A DNA stretch of 64,000 bases from Pseudobdellovibrionaceae bacterium (GTDB lineage: Bacteria > Bdellovibrionota > Bdellovibrionia > Bdellovibrionales > Bdellovibrionaceae), in NCBI GenBank assembly GCA_019637915.1, contig JAHBUV010000001.1, positions 2,264,565-2,328,564 on the forward strand. Reading direction: 5' to 3'. The notes below the pieces were generated by a model. That model searched no databases. It saw only the letters and a program-made list of their open reading frames with translations, and was not told where the DNA came from. The position numbers were made by a program, and so were the translations under genes. Below, piece by piece: positions 46,031 through 54,323 of the stretch. Every line of letters begins with the position of its first letter. Position 1 is the stretch's first letter.

Positions 46031-47278
46031 ATGCGATTGTCCAATCAGCAATGGTTAGCCGTGGCCGTCATCATCCTGGCCTTGGGGATTTTCTGGGTGA
46101 AAAACCGTGAGGTCCGGCGCGCTCAGCTTCAAGCGATCGAGACTGAAGAGGGCTTGAAGGTCGATCTGCCGGAGAGGCGGACTCACCAGTTGATTGAGAA
46201 CGATTCCGCGCCGGCCACGGCTCAGGGCAAGGCTTTGGCGGCGGGAGAAGTCCTCGCGGAAACCCCGGCTTGCCGCTCGCTGCAGAAAAGCGATTCCATC
46301 ATTCTGAGCGCGAGCGAGATTCCCCAGCTGTACCGCAAGGGCGCCCAGATCACTGTTCCCATCGACCAGGAACGGGTTTGCCTGCGCTCGGGACAGGAGA
46401 TCAGCCTGCTGTTCCGCGGAAGGGAGTCCCCTGAGTTCCTGCAGCTCAGGGGATCGGGCAGCGTTTCGTCGATCACGCGCGGCGCGAGAGAGATCCAGGT
46501 GCAACTGGCGGAACGGTGGTTGGGCATGAACACGGTCTTGGCCCGAGATTGCCGGGGCTATTGCGATTCGATCATTGACGGATTGAATGACGTGTCCGGG
46601 ACGGGGCGTGTTCTTCTTGATCTCAGGGCGAAAAATGAGATCGATCAATGGGCCCCGAAAGGGGCGCGTTCCGTCGTCATCAACTACGACGATCAGCTGA
46701 TGAACATCAGGAACCAGATCGGACCGATTCAAGGGATTGATTTCGTCGTGATGACGTCGGGTCCTTTCTGGTACCGGCGCAACATTCTCCACATCATGAA
46801 GGGGTTGAAGGAGGCGGGGGCCAGAAACGTTTCATGGTTTTACGAGGGTTCCGCCGGCGCGCGCGGAGTCCCTTTCCGCCCGCCCGTTCCGGAAGGGGTG
46901 GTGGCGATCCCCGTCACCGAGGTGAAGGAGCTTCTGCAGAAAGGGGCGAAGCTTTACTTCGTTTCTTCGGAGGCCGCCCCGGACAAGAACGCCATTCCCG
47001 GCTCGCTGCACGTTCGGACCAGGAGGGAGTCGTTTCAGCCCGGTTCCGTGATCAATTCGGATTATCTTAAGGACCGCTCATCACCCGGTGAGTTCAACGG
47101 CCACGACCTGCCGACGGATCCCCGCATGCCGACCATCGTCTACGGTTATACGAACATGGATTGGCGGCCCTATCATCTGCTCAATCTGCTTTCGCGACGG
47201 GGTTTCAAGAACCTTTTTTGGGTTCAAGGCGGCATCGATGAGTACAAAGAAGCCAAAAATTTTCAATTGATGGAGTAG
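46031..47278 (+). CDS. Membrane-anchored rhodanese-like protein lacking the catalytic cysteine
   Basis: This 415-residue protein has an N-terminal anchor (WLAVAVIILALGIFWV), a long periplasmic part with CRGYCDSIIDG, and a C-terminal rhodanese-type segment TIVYGYTNMDWRPYHLLNLL with LFWVQGGIDEYK. The loop cysteine is absent (YGYTNMDW), exactly as in the paralogue at 40425. The two share CDFCDS/CRGYCDS-like pairs and overall layout. GGAGGAGG precedes ATG 46031. The role is unknown. The shared loss argues for a selected non-catalytic function. The end overlaps the convergent gene by 16 bases. Confidence 0.85.
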   Translation: MRLSNQQWLAVAVIILALGIFWVKNREVRRAQLQAIETEEGLKVDLPERRTHQLIENDSAPATAQGKALAAGEVLAETPACRSLQKSDSIILSASEIPQLYRKGAQITVPIDQERVCLRSGQEISLLFRGRESPEFLQLRGSGSVSSITRGAREIQVQLAERWLGMNTVLARDCRGYCDSIIDGLNDVSGTGRVLLDLRAKNEIDQWAPKGARSVVINYDDQLMNIRNQIGPIQGIDFVVMTSGPFWYRRNILHIMKGLKEAGARNVSWFYEGSAGARGVPFRPPVPEGVVAIPVTEVKELLQKGAKLYFVSSEAAPDKNAIPGSLHVRTRRESFQPGSVINSDYLKDRSSPGEFNGHDLPTDPRMPTIVYGYTNMDWRPYHLLNLLSRRGFKNLFWVQGGIDEYKEAKNFQLME

Positions 47279-48930
47279 AAAACCGGGAGCAAAGACCGTC
47301 TCGGTTTCTCCGATTCGAAACGGAAGATTCTCGATGGTTCACCGAACGCGGACAAACCCATGTACCGGCCGAAAGGCGTGACTGAGACCTCGATGTCGCC
47401 GCAGTCGCGGCAAAGCGCGGGGAGGGTTGGGATCGACGTCAGCCTGAAGGACCTGTTCTGGAAAAGCGACCAGTTATCGGACGACGGATCGTGAATGAAG
47501 ACTGCGGCCTCCGTGAGGTCCGTCAAATGGGGCGCGAAATGCCTTTGCAGGGCCGCGAGGATCTCGCTTCCTGGCTTGCCGGGATTCCGCAGCGTCATCC
47601 TGTGGCTCCTGACGAAGATCCCAGGGGAAATTTCCGAATATGACTTCGCCAGGTCGTTGGCCATGAAAGGGTAGAAAACCGCGAGTTTGTTGCTCATCAG
47701 AAGCATTTCATAGCCCGCCTGGGCGATCGAAACCGACATGAGGCGGTTTTCACGCGTTTGCCCGGGGCCGATGTAATGGGGTGGCAGGTTGTCGGGGATC
47801 GACAGGCCGATGCCGTCATAGATTCTCATGTAGGGCGTGGTCCGGTGAATGTTCTCGAAGGCCTCAATGAATTCAGCTTGATCGGAATTGGTGAGCGTCG
47901 TCGTTCTTTGGGCGATCCAGTGCACGCCGTTCAGGACGGAGAAAATCGCGCAAAAGGACAAAACGACCCGAGCCGGTTTGCTCGTCGGGAAAACGTCTGA
48001 CATGAGGAAAAACAAAAGAAAAACGCAGGTTCCGATCCAGAAAGGCAGTTTGTCCGGGAAAAGAAAAAGGGACGAAAGAAGGAGGGTGAAGCTGATGAAC
48101 CGCGCCGGCGGGGCCGTTTTTTTGACCGCCATCAGTGCGAACCCGAGCGCCAGCAGCACGGGGATTTGAGGGTTCTCCTGAAAAGTTCTCAGGAGGAAAT
48201 CAAAGCGTTTGATGCTCCAATAGGGGAATCCGTAATTTTCAAGGGTCCAGAGGTTTTGAAAGAAACCGAAAATCCTCGGCCAGTCCAGGCAGAAAACCAG
48301 GATGGAAAAACCGATGCCAAGAAACACGGCGAATTTTTTTCGCTCCCTCCCCGAGGCGTTCCTCAGGACGTGGAGGAGCAAAGGGAAAAGACAGACGACG
48401 GGCACCAGGGATTTCGGGGTGATCAGGATGGCGGCGACGGCGGCGGCGAGGGGGATGAGCGGGGCCGACGAAGGTGTGCGCCCCTTCGGAGGGTGGAGGA
48501 GCCAGCCGCAAAAAATCAGCAGGAAAGGCAGGGCGAGGAGATCCGAACGCACGACGCTCATGTCGACGAAGAACATGGAGCTTCCCAGGGCCGAGATCAG
48601 GAGGAGCGGTTGACCTTGGCGGCTCAGGTAAACGAAGAGGATGAGCGCCCAGACCGGAATCATGAAAAGCCTGGCCGCGGTCATTGTTTTGACGAGCGAA
48701 GCGTGAAGGTCCGACGCGGGCAAATTTCCGATCACGAGATGGAAAAGAGGTTTCCAGGAGCACGCGTAGCTTTTCCAATCCTGCGCGCAGGCCGCGGATT
48801 GCCGCACTCCCCAGATTTCGGAATCGGACCAATGTCCGACTTTGAGACACCAGATAAAAGCCCCGAAAAGGAAAAGGATCGTCGCCCATCTGATGGGCTC
48901 TTTTCGCAGTCTGATCTCAAAGCGGGACAT
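47263..48930 (-). CDS. GT-C-type integral membrane protein
   Basis: ATG 48930, after a GGAG, gives 555 residues; a TTG at 48945 is less likely. About ten membrane helices are followed by a soluble C-terminal domain. The first loop has HWSDSEIWG (a D/E pair) and later SVVRSDLLALPFLLI, which resemble PMT/ArnT-like glycosyltransferases that use polyprenyl-phosphate sugars. Cysteine pairs in the loops (SAACAQDWKSYACSW; ALCRDCGD) suggest disulfides. The assignment is by topology and is tentative. Confidence 0.75.
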   Translation of the reverse strand: MSRFEIRLRKEPIRWATILFLFGAFIWCLKVGHWSDSEIWGVRQSAACAQDWKSYACSWKPLFHLVIGNLPASDLHASLVKTMTAARLFMIPVWALILFVYLSRQGQPLLLISALGSSMFFVDMSVVRSDLLALPFLLIFCGWLLHPPKGRTPSSAPLIPLAAAVAAILITPKSLVPVVCLFPLLLHVLRNASGRERKKFAVFLGIGFSILVFCLDWPRIFGFFQNLWTLENYGFPYWSIKRFDFLLRTFQENPQIPVLLALGFALMAVKKTAPPARFISFTLLLSSLFLFPDKLPFWIGTCVFLLFFLMSDVFPTSKPARVVLSFCAIFSVLNGVHWIAQRTTTLTNSDQAEFIEAFENIHRTTPYMRIYDGIGLSIPDNLPPHYIGPGQTRENRLMSVSIAQAGYEMLLMSNKLAVFYPFMANDLAKSYSEISPGIFVRSHRMTLRNPGKPGSEILAALQRHFAPHLTDLTEAAVFIHDPSSDNWSLFQNRSFRLTSIPTLPALCRDCGDIEVSVTPFGRYMGLSAFGEPSRIFRFESEKPRRSLLPVFYSIN

Positions 48931-48990
48931 GCCGGAGCTCTCCAAGAATGAGTTTTCATTTCACCTTAAAAAGAGAGATAATACAACGAG

Positions 48991-50622
48991 ATGACAAGCA
49001 AGGGGAGAATGGACAAAAGATCCGGGCAGCCGGCGAGCGGGCTGCGCTCGAACCATGGATTCGGGATCCTTGAGATCCTGCTTGGCGCCGCGATCATCAC
49101 CGGCTTGGCGGTCGCCACGGTCATCTATTCCCGCGCCGTGAGCAGCGCCACCCGCACCACTTACGCCGACCGTTTCAACTGCACGGGGCACGTCACGTCT
49201 TTCCTCTCGAAAGTCCGGGCGATCGCGGGCTCGACGGCCATCAACAACTACCATTCGTTCAACTCGAGCCGGATGCCGACGACTTTCGTCCTTCCGTCTT
49301 ACCCTCCGCTGTGGACCGCGCTTCCGAGCGGCGTCCCTGTTTACCTGAGCGACCAGAACCAGCCTGTCGCCAGCAACACGACGACGATCAGCGGAATCAT
49401 GGGCATGCTGAACTCCATGTACAATTCGACCACGCCGGATTTCTGCCGGGATTTCCAGACGACCCAGGCCATCAGCACCCTGGCCTCTCAGACGGCGGAG
49501 GCCCTGAGCAGCCAGCAGCGCGCCGACCCGCGCACCTCCATCCGGATCCGCCCCTACGACATGACGACGGGCGCGGTGTTGACCACTTGTCCCCGCGCGC
49601 TGTGGATCGGCCCGCCGGGCGTCTCGGACACGGATCCCGCGCGCAACGGGGTGGCGGCGAACGTTTTCCGCCGCGACACCACTTACCGGAACAACTTCGG
49701 TTTGTTGGTGGAAGTGCGGACCCAGTACACGGACGAGACCGGCGCGCCGCAGTCCTGCGAGACCGGACAGCGTTTTTCCTATGTTCGCGACACGGATCCG
49801 CCGAACCCTCCCGTCGTCCGCATCGACAGCATGCCGAGACCGGCGGACGGGGCCACCGCGCATCGCAATCAAATTCAATTGAGCATCAGCTACGAGGCGG
49901 GGATGGAGCCCGGAGTCGTTCTCGCCTGCCGCGATCGTTCCACCGGCATCCCTTCGGGCACGTGGGCGTGTTATTCGAATGGAGGAGGGGTCGGCGTCGG
50001 CCCGGGTCCTCAGTGGGCGTCGGGCCCGTCCCGTCCTTCCGTGCGCGTCGTCGCCCCGCCGAGCCCGGGGGAGATCGAGGCCAACCAGCTTGGCGCGAGT
50101 CGCGGCAGCTGGGGGGCCGTCACGAACAACGGCTGGGTCCCTTGCGAGAGGGTCACGGCCTGCGGGAGCAGCCCGACGGGAACAGGCACTTATTCCAGCA
50201 ACGGTTCGATCACCATCCGGAACACTTATGCGAGCGCCCGCTCTGAATGCATCGTGCGGGTTGAGGCGGCGATCATGGATGCCGCCGGCAACTTGAACGC
50301 CAGCGTGGTGTCCGGCTCTTATTACCCCGTGCAGATCTCGGAAGCCCCCGGCGGCAACACCGCGACGGCGCGGCCCACTTGCGGCAACTGGTGCGCGGAC
50401 AGCTACTCTGGAAACACCTATTGGCAGACGGCGACATGCTGCGTGGGCGTCGGTTGCCGGACGGGCCAGGTGGCCAATCGCAGTGGCGCGATCTACACGA
50501 AGAGCCTTGATCCCGCTTCGCCCGTGTTTCCCAAGTCGACGAACCCGACTCAGCCGAGCAATCCCGGGAACGGGAACGACAGCGGCGGCGGTTGGGGGAG
50601 CGGCGACGGCCGCGCGCGCTGA
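48991..50622 (+). CDS. Pseudopilin-like secreted protein with large C-terminal domain
   Basis: A frame of up to 543 residues has a type IV prepilin motif (HGFGILEILLGAAIITGLAV: cleavage after Gly, Glu at +5) followed by a hydrophobic helix. An unusually long Cys- and Ser/Gly-rich extracellular domain follows, ending in a Gly-rich tail. Its size suggests a tip adhesin-like pilin. ATG 48991 lies eight bases after GATAAT, while ATG 49009 has a good GGGGAG site, so either start is possible. Two further pseudopilins are encoded convergently just downstream. Confidence 0.85.
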   Translation: MTSKGRMDKRSGQPASGLRSNHGFGILEILLGAAIITGLAVATVIYSRAVSSATRTTYADRFNCTGHVTSFLSKVRAIAGSTAINNYHSFNSSRMPTTFVLPSYPPLWTALPSGVPVYLSDQNQPVASNTTTISGIMGMLNSMYNSTTPDFCRDFQTTQAISTLASQTAEALSSQQRADPRTSIRIRPYDMTTGAVLTTCPRALWIGPPGVSDTDPARNGVAANVFRRDTTYRNNFGLLVEVRTQYTDETGAPQSCETGQRFSYVRDTDPPNPPVVRIDSMPRPADGATAHRNQIQLSISYEAGMEPGVVLACRDRSTGIPSGTWACYSNGGGVGVGPGPQWASGPSRPSVRVVAPPSPGEIEANQLGASRGSWGAVTNNGWVPCERVTACGSSPTGTGTYSSNGSITIRNTYASARSECIVRVEAAIMDAAGNLNASVVSGSYYPVQISEAPGGNTATARPTCGNWCADSYSGNTYWQTATCCVGVGCRTGQVANRSGAIYTKSLDPASPVFPKSTNPTQPSNPGNGNDSGGGWGSGDGRAR

Positions 50623-50642
50623 TTCTCCATTCCCGAGACGGA

Positions 50643-51290
50643 TCAGTGAGGCGGTGTGAAACCGATCCTCTGATAATAAGCCTCGTTGTTCGCGCAGCTC
50701 GTGCCGCGAGCGCAAAGCCGTAAGGTCAGACAAACCAAATCCGTGCCGTTGCAGCGGCGGACCGGAGCCGCCACGCCCGGGCGGTTGAAGCTCGGCGGGG
50801 CGCTGAGGGTGGGCAGGCTGGGGCTTGGTTTCGTCTGCGCGTGGGCCTTGGTCGGACCGAACTCGACGCCATCAAGGAGATCCGGCAGCGAAGCCCACCA
50901 TTTTTTTCCTTCATCCGGAATGTCCAAAACGGCCATGACCTCGATGTTGCGCCCGGAAGGGATGCCGGGTTGCAGGCAGAAGGCGTTGGACGGCTGTTCC
51001 TCGTTTTTGACGCAGGTGTTGGCCGTGATGCAAAGATCGACGTTGCCGCTAGGGGTGGTGATGCGCGTTTTGCTGGGACAGCTCGGATTGCTTTTGGCTT
51101 TGTCGTAAGCCTGGCGCAACAGGACGGCCAGATTCTGGAAGGCGTCGCGCATCTGCAGGCGTTGTCGTTGCTGGGCGCGTATGCTGGACGTCTGGTTGAT
51201 GACTCCCGCCGAACTCATGTAGAGAAGCGGCAGGACAATGGCCATGATCATCAGGATGCCCAGGAGGCCGAAGCCGTGTCGATTCCTCAT
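50643..51290 (-). CDS. Pseudopilin-like protein without the +5 glutamate
   Basis: ATG 51290, overlapping the previous stop, gives 215 residues. The N-terminus RHGFGLLGILMIMAIVLPLL has the prepilin cleavage context and helix, but the position usually held by Glu5 is Gly. The mature domain has eight cysteines and a proline-rich stretch. In type II secretion, the GspK-type tip pseudopilin also lacks Glu5, so this could be a tip subunit. It is the second gene of a minus-strand pair. Confidence 0.8.
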   Translation of the reverse strand: MRNRHGFGLLGILMIMAIVLPLLYMSSAGVINQTSSIRAQQRQRLQMRDAFQNLAVLLRQAYDKAKSNPSCPSKTRITTPSGNVDLCITANTCVKNEEQPSNAFCLQPGIPSGRNIEVMAVLDIPDEGKKWWASLPDLLDGVEFGPTKAHAQTKPSPSLPTLSAPPSFNRPGVAAPVRRCNGTDLVCLTLRLCARGTSCANNEAYYQRIGFTPPH

Positions 51291-52039
51291 AGCCCGCCTC
51301 GCGACGTGAAATCCTGGAAGAAATAGACACGTCCCAGGGCGAGGTCCGGCATCCCGTCGAGCGGGCTGTTCCCCAGATTGTTGTTGCGGAAAAGGATGGT
51401 GAAGACGCGCGTCTCGTCCCGCCCGCCCGTCATGCCGGCGGGGCACCCGGTGGGACGGTAACAGCGCAGAGCCCGGGATTGATTGACGGGGAAAAAGCGG
51501 GCGCGCACTTCGACATCCAGGCTGATCAGGCGGTTGTTGGCGCTGAAATAAGGGCGCACGGTCTGCATGCTCACCAATCCGCCGACGAACTGGTCGTCAT
51601 AGCCGGCTTGCACGCGACCGTCCCCGTCCGGGTCGAGATCGACGAAAAGAACCCCTTCGAATTCCCGGCCGCCGTTCACGGTCGGAGGCATGAAGAAGAT
51701 CCCGGTGTTGCGGATCAGGGAGTCCGTCGTGCCGGAGCGCAAAAGCTTCGCCTCGCGCTCAAAAACCCCGAAAGTGGTGAGCACGTTGGTGGATGTGGAA
51801 TTGAAAATCTGAATCCAGCCGCCCAGGCTCGCGCTCGTCCCCACGTTGAGGGCCTGCCCCATGGTGCGTTTCAAAAGCCCTTCAATGCGCGTGAGGACCT
51901 GTTCGTTCTCCAGGCGGTCCATGGTGCCGAAGTGATTCTGCGTGTTGGTCACGAGAATCATGTAGGCGGCGGCGAGGCTGATCATGACAAGGCCCGCGTA
52001 GATGATCAGCTCCACCATCGTGAATCCACGGGTTTTCAT
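51287..52039 (-). CDS. Type IV pilin-like protein (PilW type)
   Basis: ATG 52039, after AAGGAATGCG, gives 250 residues. MKTRGFTMVELIIYAGLVMI is a canonical prepilin leader and helix (GFTMVEL, Glu5 present). The mature part is beta-rich with a late cysteine pair (CYRPTGC), as in PilW-like minor pilins. Five extra codons upstream (52054) are unlikely. It is followed in ATGA overlap by the Glu5-less pseudopilin. Together with the gene at 48991 they form a minor-pilin set. Confidence 0.88.
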   Translation of the reverse strand: MKTRGFTMVELIIYAGLVMISLAAAYMILVTNTQNHFGTMDRLENEQVLTRIEGLLKRTMGQALNVGTSASLGGWIQIFNSTSTNVLTTFGVFEREAKLLRSGTTDSLIRNTGIFFMPPTVNGGREFEGVLFVDLDPDGDGRVQAGYDDQFVGGLVSMQTVRPYFSANNRLISLDVEVRARFFPVNQSRALRCYRPTGCPAGMTGGRDETRVFTILFRNNNLGNSPLDGMPDLALGRVYFFQDFTSRGGL

Positions 52040-52122
52040 CGCATTCCTTGGCATTGGGCCCTCCCGATTCCTTCGGGTGAAAACCCATTTATTATCCGGA
52101 AGAATCGTGACACTTTCAAGAT

Positions 52123-52725
52123 ATGTGGCGACTTTTTTCTTCCCGGCATCTCTCCCTTTCCGCCGACGCTTTTTCCGACGGTCAGATCGCGTCCAAAATT
52201 TGGCTCTGCCAAGAGCTGGAAAATATTTTGAATTCCGCGGAGTGGAAGGAGCGGGCGCCTTTTTCCATGACGGTTTACGCGGGTTGGGCCGGTTTGTTGC
52301 CGTTTCTCATTTTCTCCCGGGAGAGAATTCCCGTGAAGCGCATCGAACTGCTGGACCTGGACCCCGCGTCGGTCAAAAACTCCCTGCGCCTCAATGATCA
52401 TTGGCGTATCCAGGGCCGTTATCACGCGCGCGTTCAGGACATCAACCAAACGCAGCCCCCCCCTCAGGGCACCATCATCTTCAACACCTCTTGCGAGCAT
52501 CTGGAAAGTTCCGCATGGTGGGACCGGATCCCCCCCGGCGCCCTCGTGGTGCTGCAGGGGACCGACATGCCCCATCATGAGCATGTGCGGCTTTTCCGCG
52601 ATCTCGGGGAGTTCAAGAGCGCTTTTTCTCCGCTGAGGCGCGTCTGGTTCGAGGGCGTGAAGGAATTCCGTTATCCTCAACTGTCTTTCTCCCGTTTTCT
52701 CTTGATCGCCGAGAAAGGCCCTTGA
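52123..52725 (+). CDS. Putative class I SAM-dependent methyltransferase-like protein
   Basis: This 200-residue protein shows a Rossmann-type order: MTVYAGWAGLLPFLIF at the glycine-loop position, RIELLDLDPASVKNSL with an acidic residue ending strand 2, and IIFNTSCEHL near strand 4. The usual GxGxG is degenerate. The product is therefore only probably a methyltransferase. It lies 84 bases from the divergent pilin pair and just before a glycosyltransferase pair. Confidence 0.65.
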   Translation: MWRLFSSRHLSLSADAFSDGQIASKIWLCQELENILNSAEWKERAPFSMTVYAGWAGLLPFLIFSRERIPVKRIELLDLDPASVKNSLRLNDHWRIQGRYHARVQDINQTQPPPQGTIIFNTSCEHLESSAWWDRIPPGALVVLQGTDMPHHEHVRLFRDLGEFKSAFSPLRRVWFEGVKEFRYPQLSFSRFLLIAEKGP

Positions 52726-52737
52726 TATTCAAGAGCC

Positions 52738-53466
52738 ATGTCCGAGCCGAAGTCCCCTTCGACCTCTTTGTCCATCGTGATTCCCTGCCTCAACGAAGAA
52801 GAGGCCATCGATGCGATGATGCCCCGCCTGCAGGAGGTGAGGGAGAACTTCCTGCGCGACAAGATCGTCGATTTCTTCGAAGTCATCGTGGTCGATGACG
52901 GCTCCCAAGACGACAGCGTCCGCAAACTCCTCACCTATCCCTGGCTGCACGTCATTCAGCACCGGGTGCCGCAAGGTTACGGCGCGACCCTGAAGCAGGG
53001 TTTCCGCGCCGCCGGCGGCGAGTGGATCGGTTTTTTCGACCTTGATTTCACCTACGACCCCCGCGATCTCAAGGCCTGCTTCCGCGAGGTGACTTCGCAC
53101 AAAGCCGACATTGTTTACGGCACGCGGCTTTTCTGGTCCCAGGGCATGCCCCTGATCCGCGGTTTCGGGAACTTCGTCCTGTCGTCCATCGTGCGTTGGG
53201 TCTTCGGCCGCGGCGTCAGCGACATCGCCACGGGTTTCCGGGTCTTCCACCGCGAGCGCCTGCCGGAAGTGCTGGCTTTGCCGGAAAAGCATTTCGATTT
53301 CGGTTTTTCCTTCACCATGTGGACCCTGAACCGCCGCTGGAAAATCGTGCAGGTGCCGATCAGCTACTCGCGCCGTCGCGGCCGTTCCAAACTTCACGCC
53401 TTGAAAGACGGCCTGGTTTTTTTCCGCGTCCTGATCCAACAAAAAAAATCCCCGCGGTCGCGATGA
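52738..53466 (+). CDS. GT2 glycosyltransferase (dolichyl-phosphate-mannose-synthase-like)
   Basis: This 242-residue protein begins LSIVIPCLNEEEAIDAMMPR and has VIVVDDGSQDDS, FFDLDFTYDP (the DxD-type site) and SDIATGFRVFHRERLPEVL, a DPMS-like order. It probably transfers a sugar to a polyprenyl phosphate or related lipid. Its stop overlaps the next start in ATGA. Confidence 0.88.
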   Translation: MSEPKSPSTSLSIVIPCLNEEEAIDAMMPRLQEVRENFLRDKIVDFFEVIVVDDGSQDDSVRKLLTYPWLHVIQHRVPQGYGATLKQGFRAAGGEWIGFFDLDFTYDPRDLKACFREVTSHKADIVYGTRLFWSQGMPLIRGFGNFVLSSIVRWVFGRGVSDIATGFRVFHRERLPEVLALPEKHFDFGFSFTMWTLNRRWKIVQVPISYSRRRGRSKLHALKDGLVFFRVLIQQKKSPRSR

Positions 53467-54323
53467 GCCGCGCGATCGACCTGGTCCTCATCACCCGCGA
53501 TCCGTCCCCGTGGATCGAAAACCGCCGCTCCGATTTCGCCGCCTGGAAGGCGCAGGGCCTCTCCCGCATCTGGGTGGTCAGCGAAGTCGCCTTCGCCTCG
53601 ACGGATCCCGGCCTGTATGAAGTGGTTCACTGCCCGGAACCTGGTCCGATGGGAAAACGGCGCGCCGGCTTTTTCGCCTCCCGGGCGGACCTGGTTTTTT
53701 TCAACGATGAAGACGTGCTCTTCGACCCGCGCGCTTTGCGGGTGTTGTTGAATCACGAGAAGCCCCTTCTCTGGGCTTGTTTGTACGCCAACCCCGCCGG
53801 CGCGAGCGTTTCAGGGCGCGCCTACAACCTCCTTTGCAACGAGTGGGCGCGTTCGTCGCCGCCCTCCCGGGCGCATTTCCTGGGAGGGGCTTTCGCGCTG
53901 TGGAAATGCCCGCGGGATCCGGAACTGTGGCGCGACATCGAGGGCCCCGGAGGCGAAGAGGAGATTTTCGCCTCCCGCTGGATGGCGCGGGGCTGGCCGG
54001 TGCACCTGGAGGAAGAGATCGCTTTTTCCCATGAGTCCGAGCGCTCGCCGCGCGGCTATGCGGCCAGGGCTTTCCGTCAGGGACGCGCCGCCATTCTTTC
54101 GGGATTGCCGTTGGGTCAGCCGACGGGATTCCGTTCCTTGCGGAGGGCCCGCGGTCTCGAGAAATTCTGGGTCCTAGTTCATGGGGCGGGACTCTTGCTC
54201 GGCGTGCTGTCGGCGAAATGGTTCGCGCAGCAAACGCCCGACGCCGCCCAGGCAGGCGAAAGCGTAAGCGCCGTGGGTGAGGGTGGTCCACAGAGCCGCC
54301 CGGTAACTGGAGCGACGGGCTAG
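53463..54323 (+). CDS. GT2-like glycosyltransferase
   Basis: ATG 53463, overlapping the previous stop, gives 286 residues. DLVFFNDEDVLFDP holds the acidic metal site, and YNLLCNEWARSSPPSRAHFL followed by GGAFALWK closely parallels YNRISNEWIIRSHL...LLGGNVSYKK in the large enzyme at 21686. The last 50 codons lie antisense to the end of the next gene, and the C-terminal part looks less protein-like there. The stop may have drifted. Confidence 0.75.
   Translation: MSRAIDLVLITRDPSPWIENRRSDFAAWKAQGLSRIWVVSEVAFASTDPGLYEVVHCPEPGPMGKRRAGFFASRADLVFFNDEDVLFDPRALRVLLNHEKPLLWACLYANPAGASVSGRAYNLLCNEWARSSPPSRAHFLGGAFALWKCPRDPELWRDIEGPGGEEEIFASRWMARGWPVHLEEEIAFSHESERSPRGYAARAFRQGRAAILSGLPLGQPTGFRSLRRARGLEKFWVLVHGAGLLLGVLSAKWFAQQTPDAAQAGESVSAVGEGGPQSRPVTGATG

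Noticed and set aside
48961-50733. A 590-codon minus-strand frame
   Set aside because: It lies antisense to the pseudopilin gene and is Arg/Ala-rich without motifs; the sense protein has a prepilin leader.
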